From assembly GCA_029721435.1 (NCBI GenBank), contig CM056582.1:38274611-38338610 (forward strand): a stretch of 64,000 bases of DNA. Direction: 5' to 3'. The notes below the pieces were generated by a model, which saw only the letters and a list, made by a program, of their open reading frames with translations, was not told the origin of the DNA and did no database searches. The DNA is from Gymnothorax reevesii (lineage: Eukaryota > Chordata > Actinopteri > Anguilliformes > Muraenidae). How positions within the stretch are numbered: position 1 is the first letter of the stretch; every line of letters starts with the position of its first letter. This document shows positions 10,744 to 21,881 of this stretch, in pieces. The position numbers and the translations under genes are program-made.

Positions 10744-11414
10744 CAACCCCAATTCCGAAATAGTTGGGACAAAGTGTAAATTCTGAATAAAATCAAAATG
10801 CAACGACTTTCAAATCAAACCAGCCAGTATTTTATTCGCAATAGAAGTGAGATAACATACCATGTTATCATACAATGATACAATGTTGAAACTGAGAAAC
10901 TTACAATTTTATGCACAAAATGAGCTCATTTCAAATTTGATGGCTGCTACAGGTCTCAAAAAAGTTGGGACAGGGGCCTGTTTACCATGGTGAATCATCC
11001 CCTCTTCTTTTAACACAGTGGAGGCATCTGGGCATTGAGGAGACAAGTTTCTTGAGTTTTTAGCCATTGGAATTTGATCCCACTCTTGTTTAATACAGGC
11101 TTCCGGCTGCTGGAGAGTTTTGGGTCTTATTTGATGGATTTTTCATTTAATTATGCACCAAATGTTCTCAATCTGTGAAAGATCAGGACTGCAGCCAGGC
11201 CAGTTCAGCACACGGACTCTTCTACTATGAAGCCATGCTGTTGTAATAGCTGCAGTATGTGGTTTTGCATTGTCCTGCTGAAATACACAAGGCCTTCTCA
11301 GGAACAGATGTCATCTGGAGGGGAGCATATGTTATTCTAAAACCTTTATATACCTTTCAGCATTCACTGTGCTTTTTAAAACGTGCAAGTGTCCCACACC
11401 AAATGCACTAATGC
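10744..11414 (-). mobile_element. Tc1/mariner element (CAACCCCAATTCCG type), truncated
   Basis: A TA at 10742-10743 is followed by the inverted-repeat end CAACCCCAATTCCGAAATAG. Minus-strand transposase remnants are visible (equivalents of the QQDNAKPH and HSRRVRVLNWPGCSPDLS region at 11290-11150), with stops. The element is cut at about 11414 by the gypsy fragment and its other end is not present. Confidence 0.7.
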
Positions 11415-11995
11415 ATATAATCAGTTATCTGTCCAACAGTGCTCTGATTATGATTTTGTCAAATCTGCCATTCTGAAGGGTTATGAATTGGTCCCCGAAG
11501 CCTCCAGGCAAAAATTTAGTAATTCTCGCAAGGAAGCCAGTCAAACTCATGTTGAATTTTGCAGGTTGAAGGAACAGTTGTTTGATCAGTGGTGTAATTC
11601 CATGAAAGTCGAGAAAGATTTTGACAGAATGAAGCAACTTATTTTAGTTGAGGAATTCAAATGGTATGTCCAGCCTGATATTTCCTTGAGGAGAAACAAG
11701 CCAATACTTTGCAAGATGTTTCCACCCCGGCTGATATTTATGAATTGACTCATAAGTCTTCTTTTGTCCAAAAACCCACTTTTTTTAAATTTCAAAGCAA
11801 GTTTCAGTCCAAGACTTCTAATAACACTTCTTATGATTCAAATGCCACTTCTGAGAGGAAACCTTCCAGTGAGAAGTAATCCTCTGATTCTTTACCTTCT
11901 GTGTCTTGCCAATACTGCAAAAAGCAAAGTCACCTTATTGCTGAGTGTAATGCTCTCAAGAAAAAACAACAACGAGAAGAAACCAAGCCAACTGC
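11415..11995 (+). pseudogene. gypsy gag (capsid and zinc knuckle), broken
   Basis: Capsid-type sequence, with CSDYDFVKSAILKGYELVPE near 11435-11495 and the FCRLKEQLFDQWC motif near 11560. A stop at about 11745 and frame changes follow. A CCHC knuckle, CQYCKKQSHLIAEC (C-x2-C-x4-H-x4-C), lies at about 11908-11950. The polyprotein packages element RNA; this copy is non-coding in practice. Confidence 0.75.
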
Positions 11996-12119
11996 TTTCA
12001 CTAGGAGTGAATCTCTTGTATCAAAGGTCACTTCGCCTGATCTTCTACCTTCTGTGTCTGATTCTGTTATGGAGGGTTCTGAGCCATTCATGACCGATGG
12101 TTTTGTCTCACTTTCACAT

Positions 12120-12480
12120 GATTTTTCCTCATCTGCTCCTGTTCGAATTCTAAGGGATGCTGGGTCTTCCCCATCTCTTATTCTCTGAGATTTTCTGCCT
12201 TTTTCGGACAAATCGTCTACTCAGGCTAATGTCCTTATTCAAGGAGTAGAATGTGGTTTTACAAGTGTACCTCTCCATAATGTTAATCTCAAATCAGACT
12301 TGGTCTCTGGGCCTGTTACTGTTGGTGTTACGTCTTCTCTTCCTTTCAAAGGTGTTCATTTGCTTCTTCATTATGATCTTGCTGGGGATAAGGTTGTGCT
12401 CCACCCTGTTGTAACTGACACTCCTTTGATTGGTCAAGAATCTGACTCTAGAGAGGAGGAAATATCAGACCTCTATCCTT
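12120..12480 (+). pseudogene. gypsy aspartic protease region, broken
   Basis: The frame from 11901 reaches ILRDAGSSPSLIL and a stop at 12188. DAGSS sits where retroelement proteases have the catalytic D-T/S-G triad; Gly is kept but the second residue is Ala. The flap and beta strands continue in another frame (VTVGVTSSLPFKGVHLLL, 12318-12371). Confidence 0.6.
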
Positions 12481-12879
12481 CATGTGCAGTTACTCGTTTT
12501 ATGGCCAAAAAGGCTATTCAAGATGATGCTGACCTGGACCTTAACCTGGCTGACACCTTCATTGGGCATTCTTTTCATCAGGAAAAAGTCCTGAAATGTC
12601 TGGGAAATCTTCAGACTTGTCCTTGTCAGTTCATTCTAATGACATTTTGTCTTGAAAACAACTTATTCAGGAGCAACAACAAGCTTGTGATCTAGCGCAT
12701 CTTCTACCACAGGCTGCAAGTGAACAAGAGGCTACTCAAGTTCCTGTCTGTTCTTACCACAAAAATGGTGTGCTTATGAGAAAGTGGCATCCACCTGATG
12801 TTTCTGCAGATGAAGACTGGATGAACACCCATGAAATTGTTCTTCCAAAGTCTTTATCGTCAATAAACTCTTAGTCTAG

Positions 12880-13702
12880 CCCATGACAATTCTATGTCAG
12901 GTCATTTGGGGATCAAGAAGACCCTTCAACGTGTTAGGAACCACTTCTTCTGGCCTTCCATGAGGTCCGATGTACAGGAGTACTGCAAATCATGTCATAC
13001 TTGCCAAATGGGTTGGAAGCCGAACCAGAATATTCCAAAGGCTCGACTTCAGCCCATTCCCACTTTTGAAGAACCTTTCAGTCGGATCATCATTGACTGT
13101 GTTGGACCATTACCGAAGACTAGATCTGGTTGTGAGTACATACTGACTATCATGTGTGCTTCCACCCAGTTTCCTGAGGCAATTCCACTTTGTTGATAGT
13201 CTTCACCTTGATATTACAAAGCTCTTACCAAGTTTTTCAGCTTTGTTGGTCTTCCTAAGTCTATTCAGTCTGATCAAGGGTCAAATTTTATGTCTGGCAT
13301 ATTCAACAAGTTATGCATGAGCTTGGTATTAAACAATACAGGTGATCAGCTTACCATCCTGAGAGTTAAGGTGCTTTGGAGAGGTTCCATCAAACCCTCA
13401 AGAACATGATCAGGACCTACTGCCTTGACACAGAGAAAGACTGGGATGAAGGTGTCCATCTTCTTCTGTTTGCTGCCCATGAAGCTGTCCAGCAGTCTCT
13501 TGGGTCCAGTTCTTTTGAGCTTGTTATTGGGTATACAGTCCGTGGGCCTTTGAACTTCTGAAGGAAAAGTGGCTGGCCGAAGATGATGTCCCAATGAACT
13601 TGCGTCAGTTTGTCTCTGACTTCCGAGATCGTCTCTCTAAGGCTTGTGAATTTGCTAAGTCTAATCTCAAAGAGGCTCAGGACAAAATGAAAACCAGAGG
13701 CT
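12880..13702 (+). pseudogene. gypsy integrase, broken
   Basis: H2C2 zinc-binding module (SGHLGIKKTLQRVRNHFFWP, then CKSCHTCQ) at 12894-13010. The core begins at IIIDCVGPLPKTRSG (first catalytic Asp, about 13096). The second Asp region, SDQGSNFMSG, lies near 13270 in another frame. The last core part, ERFHQTLKN with the catalytic Glu, is at 13379-13402, and the C-terminal TVRGPL is near 13545. Stops at 13194 and 13340 and a frameshift at 13558 break it. Confidence 0.8.
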
Positions 13703-13815
13703 GTAGTGATCAGTGAGAGCTATGACGTAGTTGGGATTACAGAGACATGGCTAAGTGAAGAGGATGGAGATGAATATAATATAGAAGGTTATAAGCTCTT
13801 TAGGAAGGATAGATG
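13703..13815 (+). mobile_element. CR1-like LINE endonuclease fragment
   Basis: Plus-strand reading gives VVGITETWLSEEDGDE and YKLFRKDRC, nearly identical to the N-terminal endonuclease in the copy at 20204-20533. It is cut on the right by Tc1 copy 1. Confidence 0.7.
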
Positions 13816-13817
13816 TA

Positions 13818-15414
13818 CAAAACCCAAAACCAGTGAAGTTGGCGCGTAAATTGTAAATAAAAGCAGAATACAATCATTTACAAATCCTTTTCAACCTATA
13901 TTCAATTGAATACTCTGCAAAGACAAGTTACTTAATGTTTGAACAGGTAAACTTTGCAATTTTTTGCAAATATTAGCTCATTTGGAATTTGATGCCTGCA
14001 ACATGTTTCAAAAAAGCTGGCACAAGTGGCAAAAAAGACTGAGAGAGTTGAGGAATGCTCATCAAACACTTATTTGGAACATCCCACAGGTAAACGGGCT
14101 AATTGGGAACAGGTGAGTGCCATTATTGGGTATAAAAGCAGCTTCCCTGAAATGCTCAGTCATTCACAAACAAGGATAGGGCGAGGGTCACCACTTAGTG
14201 AACAAATGCGTGAGCCAATTGTCGAACAGATTAAAAACAACATTCCTCAACGAGCTCTTGCAAGAAATTTAGGGATTTCATCATCAACGGTCCGTAATAT
14301 CGTCAAAAGGTTCAGAGAATCTGGAGAAATCACTGCACGTAAGCGACAAGGCCGAAAACCAACATTGAATGCCCGTGACCTTCGATCCCTCTGGCGGTAC
14401 TGCATCAAAAACTGACATCAGTGTGTAAAGGACATCACCACATGGGCTCAGGAACTCTTCAGAAAACCACTGTCAGTAACTACAGTTCGTTGCTACATCT
14501 GCAAGTGCAAGTTAAAACTCTACAATGCAAAGCGAAAGCCATTTATCAACAGCACCCAGAAACGCTGCCGGCTTCGCTGGGCCCAAGCTCATCTAAGATG
14601 GACTGATGCAAAGTGGAAAAGTGTTCTGTGGTCTGACGAGTCCACATTTCAAATTGTTTTTGGAAACTGTGGACGTTGTGTCCTCCGGACCAAAGAGGAA
14701 AAGAACCATCCTGACTGTTATAGGCGCAAAGTTCAAAAGCCAGCATCTGTGATGGGGGTATGGGGGTATATTAGTGCCCAAGGTATGGGCAACTTACACA
14801 TATGTGAAGGCACCATTAATGCTGAAAGGTACATACAGGTTTTGGAGCAACATATGTTGCCATCAAAGCAACGTCTTTTTCATGGACGCCCCTGCTTATT
14901 TCAGCAAGGCAATGCCAAGCCACATTCTGCACGTATTACAACAGCATGGCTCCGTAGTAAAAGAGTGCGGGTACTAGACTGGCCTGCCTGTAGTCCAGCC
15001 CTGTCTCCCAAATGTGTGGCGCATTATGAAGCGTAAAATATGACAACGGAGACCCCGGACTGTTGAACAACTTAAGCGGTACATCAAGCAAGAATGGGAA
15101 AGAGTTCCACCTGAAAAGCTTCAAAAAATTGGTCTCCTCAGTTCCCAAATGTTTACTGAGCGTCGTTAAAAGGAAAGGCGATGTAACACAGTGGTAAAAA
15201 GGCCCCTGTGCCAACTTTTTTGCAGTGTGTTGCTGTGTTTAAATTCTAAGTTTATGATTATTTGCAAAAAAAAAGTTTCTCAGTTTGAACATTAAACATC
15301 TTGTCTTTGCAGTGTATTCAATTGAATATAAGTTGAAAAGGATTTGCAAATCATTGTATTCTGTTTTTATCTACGATTTACATAACGTGCCAACTTCACT
15401 GGTTTTGGGTTTTG
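13818..15414 (+). mobile_element. Tc1-like transposon copy 1 (1.6 kb)
   Basis: Ends CAAAACCCAAAACCAGTGAA and its mirror TTCACTGGTTTTGGGTTTTG. A TA precedes the left end; the right flank is TTA. Long inverted repeats of about 200 bp surround a single transposase gene. The same family is at 33929-35512 (inverted) and 48156-49745. Confidence 0.9.
14026..15036 (+). pseudogene. Tc1 transposase, copy 1, catalytically dead
   Basis: Cut-and-paste transposase with an N-terminal HTH pair (PIVEQIKNNIPQRALARN, then SSTVRNIVKRFRESGEI and the GRK hook near residue 107) and a DDE core. One TGA stop at 14413 (Arg in the relatives) interrupts an otherwise open frame. The first Asp is present (LWSDES). The second is Gly (QQGNAKPH instead of QQDNAKPH). 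A 5-bp deletion in SPIENVW at about 15008 removes the third acidic residue and shifts the frame. Confidence 0.9.
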
Positions 15415-15419
15415 TTAAA

Positions 15420-15668
15420 GCGTCCTTCAACAAATCTATAAATATATCCTTAAATAAATCTTGAAATAAAATATGGAATGTATTCATCAATAAATAAATA
15501 CATCTATAAATGTTTTTATTTATGTATTTATTTATTGATGCATTCGTGTATATGTTAAAATATTTATTTATGGATTTATTTATTTGATGAATGATATATT
15601 GAAGGATATGTTTATTGATTTTTTGAAAGATTTATTTATTAATATGGCACAAATCGTCCTCCATTCGT
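15420..15668. mobile_element. AT-rich TIR-element terminus
   Basis: Runs of ATTTATTTAT and its complement end in TATGGCACAAATCGTCCTCC, a mirror-like match to the ends of the 1814-4070 element. It looks like one end of a related element whose other end was removed; Tc1 copy 1 lies directly to the left. Confidence 0.45.
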
Positions 15669-16972
15669 GCCTTAGAATTCAGTGTTTGCTGGGGGATTTT
15701 GATCTCTGCCCCTTGCCCCGTTTCCTTTCTTAAGAGAATTTCCGTTTCAAATACTATAGGGGTTGGATCTTCCAAGTTTGGCGAAGTTATCACATATGCC
15801 GCATTATTTCACTTGCTGATCATGACACAGGTGCATTAGCCACATCTCTGGCTGCAGACAGTTAAGTTCGAGGTGAAAGATACTGCCGCCTTTTCATTTG
15901 TGCATCCAACAAAATCTTACGCCGAGATGGTGTATCTGAACATGGGCTTATGCCGATTTATTAAAATGAACATTCATATAAAATATTAAAACAGACGAAT
16001 TTTCGCACATATTATGCTGATAATAATAAAGGCTTAAGCTAATCGGTTTAGGCAACACAATGGCCCCGTTTCCAGCCAAATTGGACCACCTTATCAAAAT
16101 TAGTTCAATAGAATAAAGAAAATTTTGCTCATTTTCTCGACCACGCATTCATTATCTCAATCTTCCTGCCACCTTTAACAAAAGACAATGAATTGAAAAC
16201 GTTGGGGATGGTGATAATGTTTGCTAGGCACAATGGCCGCACTGCGTTCACGCATTTGGCCAGCTCACGTTAGCTAATTGAGGCTCCATTGGTGCTGCAA
16301 ATAGAAATCAGATATCGTACAAGGGAGGTCATATAGCTCAATGCGAAGCGAGCATAAACGTTAGCTGGCTGGCTACCCAGCCACGCTTGTTCAGCATCTA
16401 ACCTTAATGCTCATTTCCATTTTTGAGCAATCTTCTGAAAATATTGGTCAATGTTCTCATAATGTTAGCAAAGTGGCATGTGTGTCTTTCAAGCATTGTT
16501 GGAGCGAGCAGTGTGATGCATTGGCATTTTCATTGTAAACGATCAATGACGAGTAGCAGGCAATGTTGGCAGCAGATCGGACTCATTCTGAAATAGATAT
16601 TGCAGCGGAGAGACTGGTTTTTGCTCCTAGCTGGCAAGCTAATTTGGTAGGTGTGTTTGTAATCATAATAGCCAACGCATGGATGTACTCAATTTTGATA
16701 TTATAACCGTTTCAAAGGTTTACTGGCACGTTCAGCACGCAATGGCAAGCATAGCTGAGGTCAATGATAACTAGCTTGCCAGATAATATTTCTAACTATT
16801 AACTTTAATGGAATCAATATCTATCCGCACAATACCACAACAGAACACAGTGACCAATGCCAGCTAGCTACAGAACAGAAGAGACACGTTCACAAATTCG
16901 CCCATCCACAGCGTGATGTCGCAAATGAAATCCGTGAATTAGTGCTAGCCACTCGTCATTATTCAATACAAC
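15669..16972. other. Intronic sequence without recognised features
   Basis: No ORF with a recognisable domain, no paired inverted ends and no match to other parts of the window were seen in these 1.3 kb. Confidence 0.4.
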
Positions 16973-17969
16973 TATTGATGCTCCGATCACCATTTTTTGG
17001 GCCGATCACCGATACCGATCACCAATAAACTTGATCTGCCGATTGCCGATCACTGCCGATCATAGAATTAATTCAAAATTTTAAATAATTAACTATATAT
17101 TTTTTTAAAAAACAATAGAAACAGTCAAAATCTTCAAATGTACAGAATTCCTTTATTTTATTGTAGCCTTTGTGAACAATATCCATGTCACCATTCAAAA
17201 CATAAATATGAATCTTTCCATTCAAAATGTAAATAAAAGAACATTAGAAAGGCCAAGCAGACGGCTACTAACTCACATGAGAAAAACTTGGGCTACTTGA
17301 AAACTGGCTTGTTAATGCTGGTTAAAGATAAATAAACAACTGGCCACAAAACCAAAATGTGCAAGGCCTACTCTCACAAAGGACAAAATCCTTTACTGCC
17401 CAATAACATATGGCAAGTTTCTTTTGATCATTATGAGCATCTCAGCATTTTTGGGGGTGAGACGGTTTCTTTTGTCATCAATGATGTTTGCAGCTGTGCT
17501 AAACAGCCGCTCACTATCCACACTTGTGCATGGTGAACAAAGATATGCTCTTGCTGTCTGTGCAAGTGCAGGGAAGCGGCCTTTGTTCACCTGCTAATAG
17601 GCAAGTGGGTTTGAACTGAAATATTCATTACATATGGTAAATGTTTGGCCTATGAGTGTCTTTTGCTGCTGTTATTGTTATGTACAGCGAATGACCACAA
17701 GTACTTGTGTGATATGACATGAAAAAAAAAAACATTTGAAGAGCCAAAACTTTTGTTTGCTGTTATAAATAGGCCAGAGCTACTAAAATATCAGTGTTTC
17801 ATCACTGCATCCTAGATTTGTTTTTCTCCTGGATGCACAAACTCTAGATTATATGAAGATTATATAAAATATAAAAATATGAACTTATTGGTTATCGGTA
17901 TCGGCCATGAGAAGCAGGAAATTATCGGTTATCAGTATCGGTTGAAATTTTTCATATCGTGCATCACTA
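16973..17969 (-). mobile_element. hAT transposon remnant
   Basis: Imperfect inverted ends TATTGATGCTCCGATCACC (left) and, mirrored, TAGTGATGCACGATATG (right). Subterminal CCGATCACCGATACCGATCA and TTATCGGTATCGGCC blocks sit inside each end. It encodes a hAT C-terminal domain on the minus strand and abuts the CR1-like LINE at 17970. Confidence 0.7.
17393..17590 (-). pseudogene. hAT transposase C-terminal (hATC) dimerisation domain
   Basis: A 65-residue stretch with PALAQTARAYLCSPCTSVDS and ERLFSTAANIIDDKRNRLTP, the hATC signature, in which Leu-Phe-Ser-x-Ala-(G/A) is the usual core. The catalytic RNase H-like part is absent, so this is a remnant. Confidence 0.8.
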
Positions 17970-20897
17970 ATATTTAAAGACCTCAGTCAGATCACCCCTA
18001 AAGTCTCCTTTTCCTAAAACTGAAGAGATTAAGGATCTTCAGCCTCTTCTCCTGGCTTTGATCTTTTATACCTGGAATTACCTTAGTGGGTCTTCTCTGA
18101 ACTTTTTCTAGAGCCTCTATATCTTTCTTACAGTTTAGTCCCCAGAACTGTTCACAATACTCTAGATGTGGTCTGACGAATGTGTTGTACAAGTCTGACC
18201 TTTGATTAATACTCAATACTTTTGGCTATATACTCTATCCCAGCATCCTGTTAGCCTTTTTGAGTGCTACGGCACAATGGCTAGAACCTGTGGGGGCTTT
18301 GTCAACAAGCATTCCCAGATCTTTTTCATGTGGAGCACATTCCAGTTTTCAACCTCCCATGAAGTAAACTTGTCTCATGTTTTTTTACCTGCATGTAAAA
18401 CTTTACATTTCGCTACATTAAATTTCATTTGCCACATTTCTGCCCATTTCTGGATTCTATCTAAATCATCTTGAATCACTTTATCATCCACAAATTTAAC
18501 TAATTTGCTTTCAGTACTCCTATCAAGATCATTAATGTAGATGAGGAACAGCAGGGGTCCCAACACCGATCCCTGAGGGACGTCACTCCCCACCATACCT
18601 AGCTCAGATGAGATTCCACAGACCACCACTCTTTGTGTTCTGTCCTGTAACCAGTTTCGAATCCACTCCAGAATACTTCCTGTATTTCCAACGGAGCTCA
18701 TTTTCAAAATTAGTCTCTTATGCAATATTTTATCAAATGCTCTGGAAATCCAAGCATATGATGTCATAAGCCCTGAGCATATGTTTTGGTAGCTTCTTCA
18801 GAGAATTCTAGAAGGTTTGTTAGGCATGACCTTCCCTTACAGAAACCATGTTTTGGATCCCTCAAGATATTATTACATTCAAGAAATAATTCCAGCTCAG
18901 TTTTTATGATTCCACTATTTTGCATGAAATACAAGATAAACTGAATGGCCTGTAATTTCCTGGCTTGGGACAGTCCCCTTTCTTATATATTGGTATTATA
19001 TTGCCTTGCTTCCAATCATTTGATATTTCTTCAGTTTCTTAAGACTGTCTGAAGGTAGCTGAGAGCGGTTTTGAGATGATCTCCCTAACTTCCCTGAGCA
19101 CTCTAGGATACAAGCCATCAGGACCCGCTGCCTTATCTGCATTTAGTTAATGCAACGTGTGTAGTACTTCATTATACCTCACCTCAATTTGTGCTAAATA
19201 ATCTTGAGCATTGAGCAATCTCTGGCCTAATAAAAATCCGCTCCAAAGTAAATTTCTCAACAAAGTAACTATTTCAGGTATCAGCAATCAATATCCTAAG
19301 TGTCATATGGCAGCGATTCATCTTTATTGTTAATACACTTTACCGCCTCCCTGACTTTCCTTTTTCTACTACAGTTCTGAAAAAAGCGCTTAGGATTAGT
19401 TTTTGCCCCTTCGGCAATTTTCCTATTATACGGTCTTCTAGAATTCCTCAGCTCTTTTCTGACCGCAGCCCGCATTTTACAGTATTCAGCCTTAGTTTTC
19501 TCATTGTTATACTTTATGAACATCTTATAAAAACTCCTCTTTTCTCTCAAACTCCAACGAATAGCTGTGGTCATCCACTGAGGATTCTGCTTCTTCAGCT
19601 TAATTTCAAAGGTGTCTAAAAGTAAGTTGCACTGTGAGTCAAGTAAAACCCCCTTTAATCTTTCCCACATCTCATTAACAGACTTACAATCCAGGAGTGT
19701 CTTCCATTTTATTTCACTTGGATATGAACGCATCTTGTCTAAGTTTGCTCTCCTAAAATTGAAAATTTGGTTTTCGAAGACACCTCCTAACTTCCCATGA
19801 AACATCAAAACTAACAGTAGAGTGATCACTAGTCCCAAGTGGCTCCAGTACCTCAACATTGCAAATTCTATAAGTCATTACAGAGCAATAAATCTAAAAT
19901 TGCTTTCTCTTGTAGGTTTATTAACATACTGCACCAAAAAATTGTCATTTATAACACCTAGAAATCCCCCCCACCCCCCCACCCTCTCTTTTCACCATTT
20001 CCCAATCGATACCAGGATAATTAGTCTCTCGTAATAATAGTCGCTCCTCCTCCAAAAGCTTGCCTAATCCTCTCAAAAAGCATTTACAATATTGTCCAAA
20101 GCTGGTGATTCTCCTTTGTATAAACCTGTCTCATGTTTACCAATGAGCCTGAGCCCAGATATCTTCACAGGGTTTGATTTCAGGAATTTCCTGCACATTG
20201 TTTTCATTCACGTAGAGTGCTACACCCTCCTCTCCTATAACATCTATCCTTCCTAAAGAGCTTATAGCCGACTATATTATATCCATCTCCATCCTCTTCA
20301 CAAAGCCATGTCTCTGTCATCCCAACTATGCCATAACCTTCACTAATCATAACAGCCTTTTTTTTTATTCTTCTAACATTGAAATAAAAACATTTCAGGC
20401 CATTACGACTGTACTTACCCCTTGGTTTCCCTGCTGCCTGCTGCCCCAAGCTCCTCACTACGCTTTGTTGCTTTACAAATATATCATCATTAGTGCCTGT
20501 AGTGCTGTACGCTTCCATCAGGGCAGTCTGCATTTCCCTATGTCTAACACTCTCTAACCTCCCTGCCCCCCAAGTCTCTAGTTTAAATAACCCTGTTTTA
20601 CCCTCAACATACGCTGACCCATTGCAAAGGTACCCCTCCGGTTCAGGTGTAGCTTGTCCGGCTTGTGCAAGTCACCCCTGTCCCTGAAGTAGTTCCAGTG
20701 CCCCATAAACCTGTACCCCTCTTTCCTACACCAGGTTCATAGCCACTTGTTAAACCTCCAGATAAAATTCTGCTTCCCTCTGCTTGCTTGTGGTACCGGT
20801 AGAATCCCAGAGAAAACTATCGTGGAGGATCTGCTCCTAAGCTTTTCAGCTGATTCAGCAAATTTGTCTGGCAGAACCTCAAACCTACCCATACCTA
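17970..20897 (-). pseudogene. CR1-like LINE copy a: ORF2 (endonuclease and RT), decayed
   Basis: Minus-strand order: endonuclease N-terminus at 20533-20204 (VGMTETWLCEEDGDGYNIVG), linker 19859-19296 (NPQWMTTAIRWSLREKRS), RT at 18767-18375 (SDVPQGSVLGPLLFLIYIND, then FVDDK where an active RT has FADD), and C-terminal 18216-17998 ([30 protein letters not shown]). The pattern fits the CR1/L3 group. The 3' end is lost at the hAT remnant. The ORF1 part resumes at 24306 after the nested 20898-24305 element. Confidence 0.8.
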
Positions 20898-21167
20898 TAG
20901 TACAGTCGCTGTTAAAACCAAAGAGATGGCATTAGTTCACGCATGGTTATCTCGAACATTTTGCCCTTCTTACCCATTTCTAACCACGATCAAACCAATG
21001 AGCTGTATCACAGGACAGTTAACCGCCAGTAAGAACCACGTGGCTCTGTGGAACTGAATGTAAGGCCTAGTACCGCATGTAAGTTATAGAATAGAGGGCA
21101 TTTTGACTGTTATAATTACGTGTGTTTGCCGTTATGTATTTTAACATCTTTTTATTTTCTCCTGCAG

Positions 21168-21271
21168 AGAAAGTGGAAGTGAGAGCTTATGCGATCTCTG
21201 GAAAGCGCGTGGCTGATCCTCTGTTTAAAAAGCCTAGCATGAACAAGAAAAAAAAGAATAGCCTCTTATGA
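21168..21271 (+). CDS. Possible terminal exon inside the 3.4-kb transposon
   Basis: A pyrimidine-rich acceptor (CTTTTTATTTTCTCCTGCAG) ends at 21167. The following frame runs 33 codons (from AAA at 21170) to TGA at 21269: KVEVRAYAISGKRVADPLFK and then a Lys-rich tail resembling a nuclear localisation signal (NKKKKNSLL). I recognise no family. It may be chance. Confidence 0.25.
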
Positions 21272-21330
21272 TAAATTCGACAGCGAAATATAAGAAATTG
21301 TATTCTTCAAGGATTTTTTTTTGTATTATA

Positions 21331-21881
21331 AATATGTCTTTTTATTGCAGAAACTGTGATTCTGAGAGTTTGTGGGTAGATCTTCGGCGAAGTGCGCCGC
21401 AATTGATTTATTGGTTTTGAAAAGCCAGCCACAATATAAACAAGTATTTGCCACTAACGTGTCTTTGTCCCCCGCCACAAAATGTGAAATCGTGTCAAAA
21501 TGAGCAATCTCTCTGTGTGACCTTGAGAGTGACGCAAAGGTCACCAAAATCGACTGACGGCGGGGTATCACCCTAATACATGTTGACATCAAATTTGAAG
21601 AAAATCCGTCAATTCGTTCTTGAGATTTGTCGCTGACAAGGATTTGGGAGGTACGGACGGACAGTCGTGAATACTATGTCCCGCTGCTTCACGCGTTCCG
21701 CGCTGCGGGGGACAATAAACAACTTGGGAATATACAACTTAATAGCATGTGAGCTTATGCTCACGTTATTCTCCGAAATTATGTGTTTTCGAACCTGCAG
21801 AGGTGTGAGGTTGTCTCTTGCCAAGGAGTCAATCTTCGTCCTAAACTCTGGGGAAATGCGTCGTATCGCGACAGGTTCCAT
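21331..21881 (-). pseudogene. Candidate transposon protein split by a short element (HTH-like plus zinc-finger-like)
   Basis: Minus strand. The first part (21881-21716) starts MEPVAIRRISPEFRTKIDSL and has a helix-turn-helix-like sequence (LTPLQVRKHIISENNVSISS, HAIKLYIPKL). After the short element at 21465-21715, the second part (21464-21331) carries a single C-x2-C...H finger-like motif (NTCLYCGWLFKTNKSIAAHF) and a stop. The two parts are open on both sides of the insertion. A DNA-binding N-terminus of a transposase is the obvious guess, but no catalytic domain is seen. Confidence 0.35.
21465..21715. mobile_element. Short palindromic-end element (TTGTCCCCCGC type)
   Basis: Ends TTGTCCCCCGC and GCGGGGGACAA. 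The internal part has TGTGACCTTGAGAGTGACGC, GAAAATCCGTCAATTCGTTC and GGGAGGTACGGACGGACAG. Repeats of this design are spread across many animals. It splits the candidate ORF at 21331-21881. Confidence 0.65.

Larger units (their letters stand above)
11415..13702 (+). mobile_element. Ty3/gypsy retrotransposon interior, no LTRs, no reverse transcriptase
   Basis: Plus strand, in order: capsid-like gag, CCHC zinc knuckle, aspartic protease region, then a jump to the integrase zinc-binding and core domains. The RT and RNase H domains expected between protease and integrase are absent (deleted between about 12480 and 12890). Neither LTR is present. The fragment begins inside a Tc1 element and ends at a CR1-like endonuclease piece. 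Confidence 0.85.
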
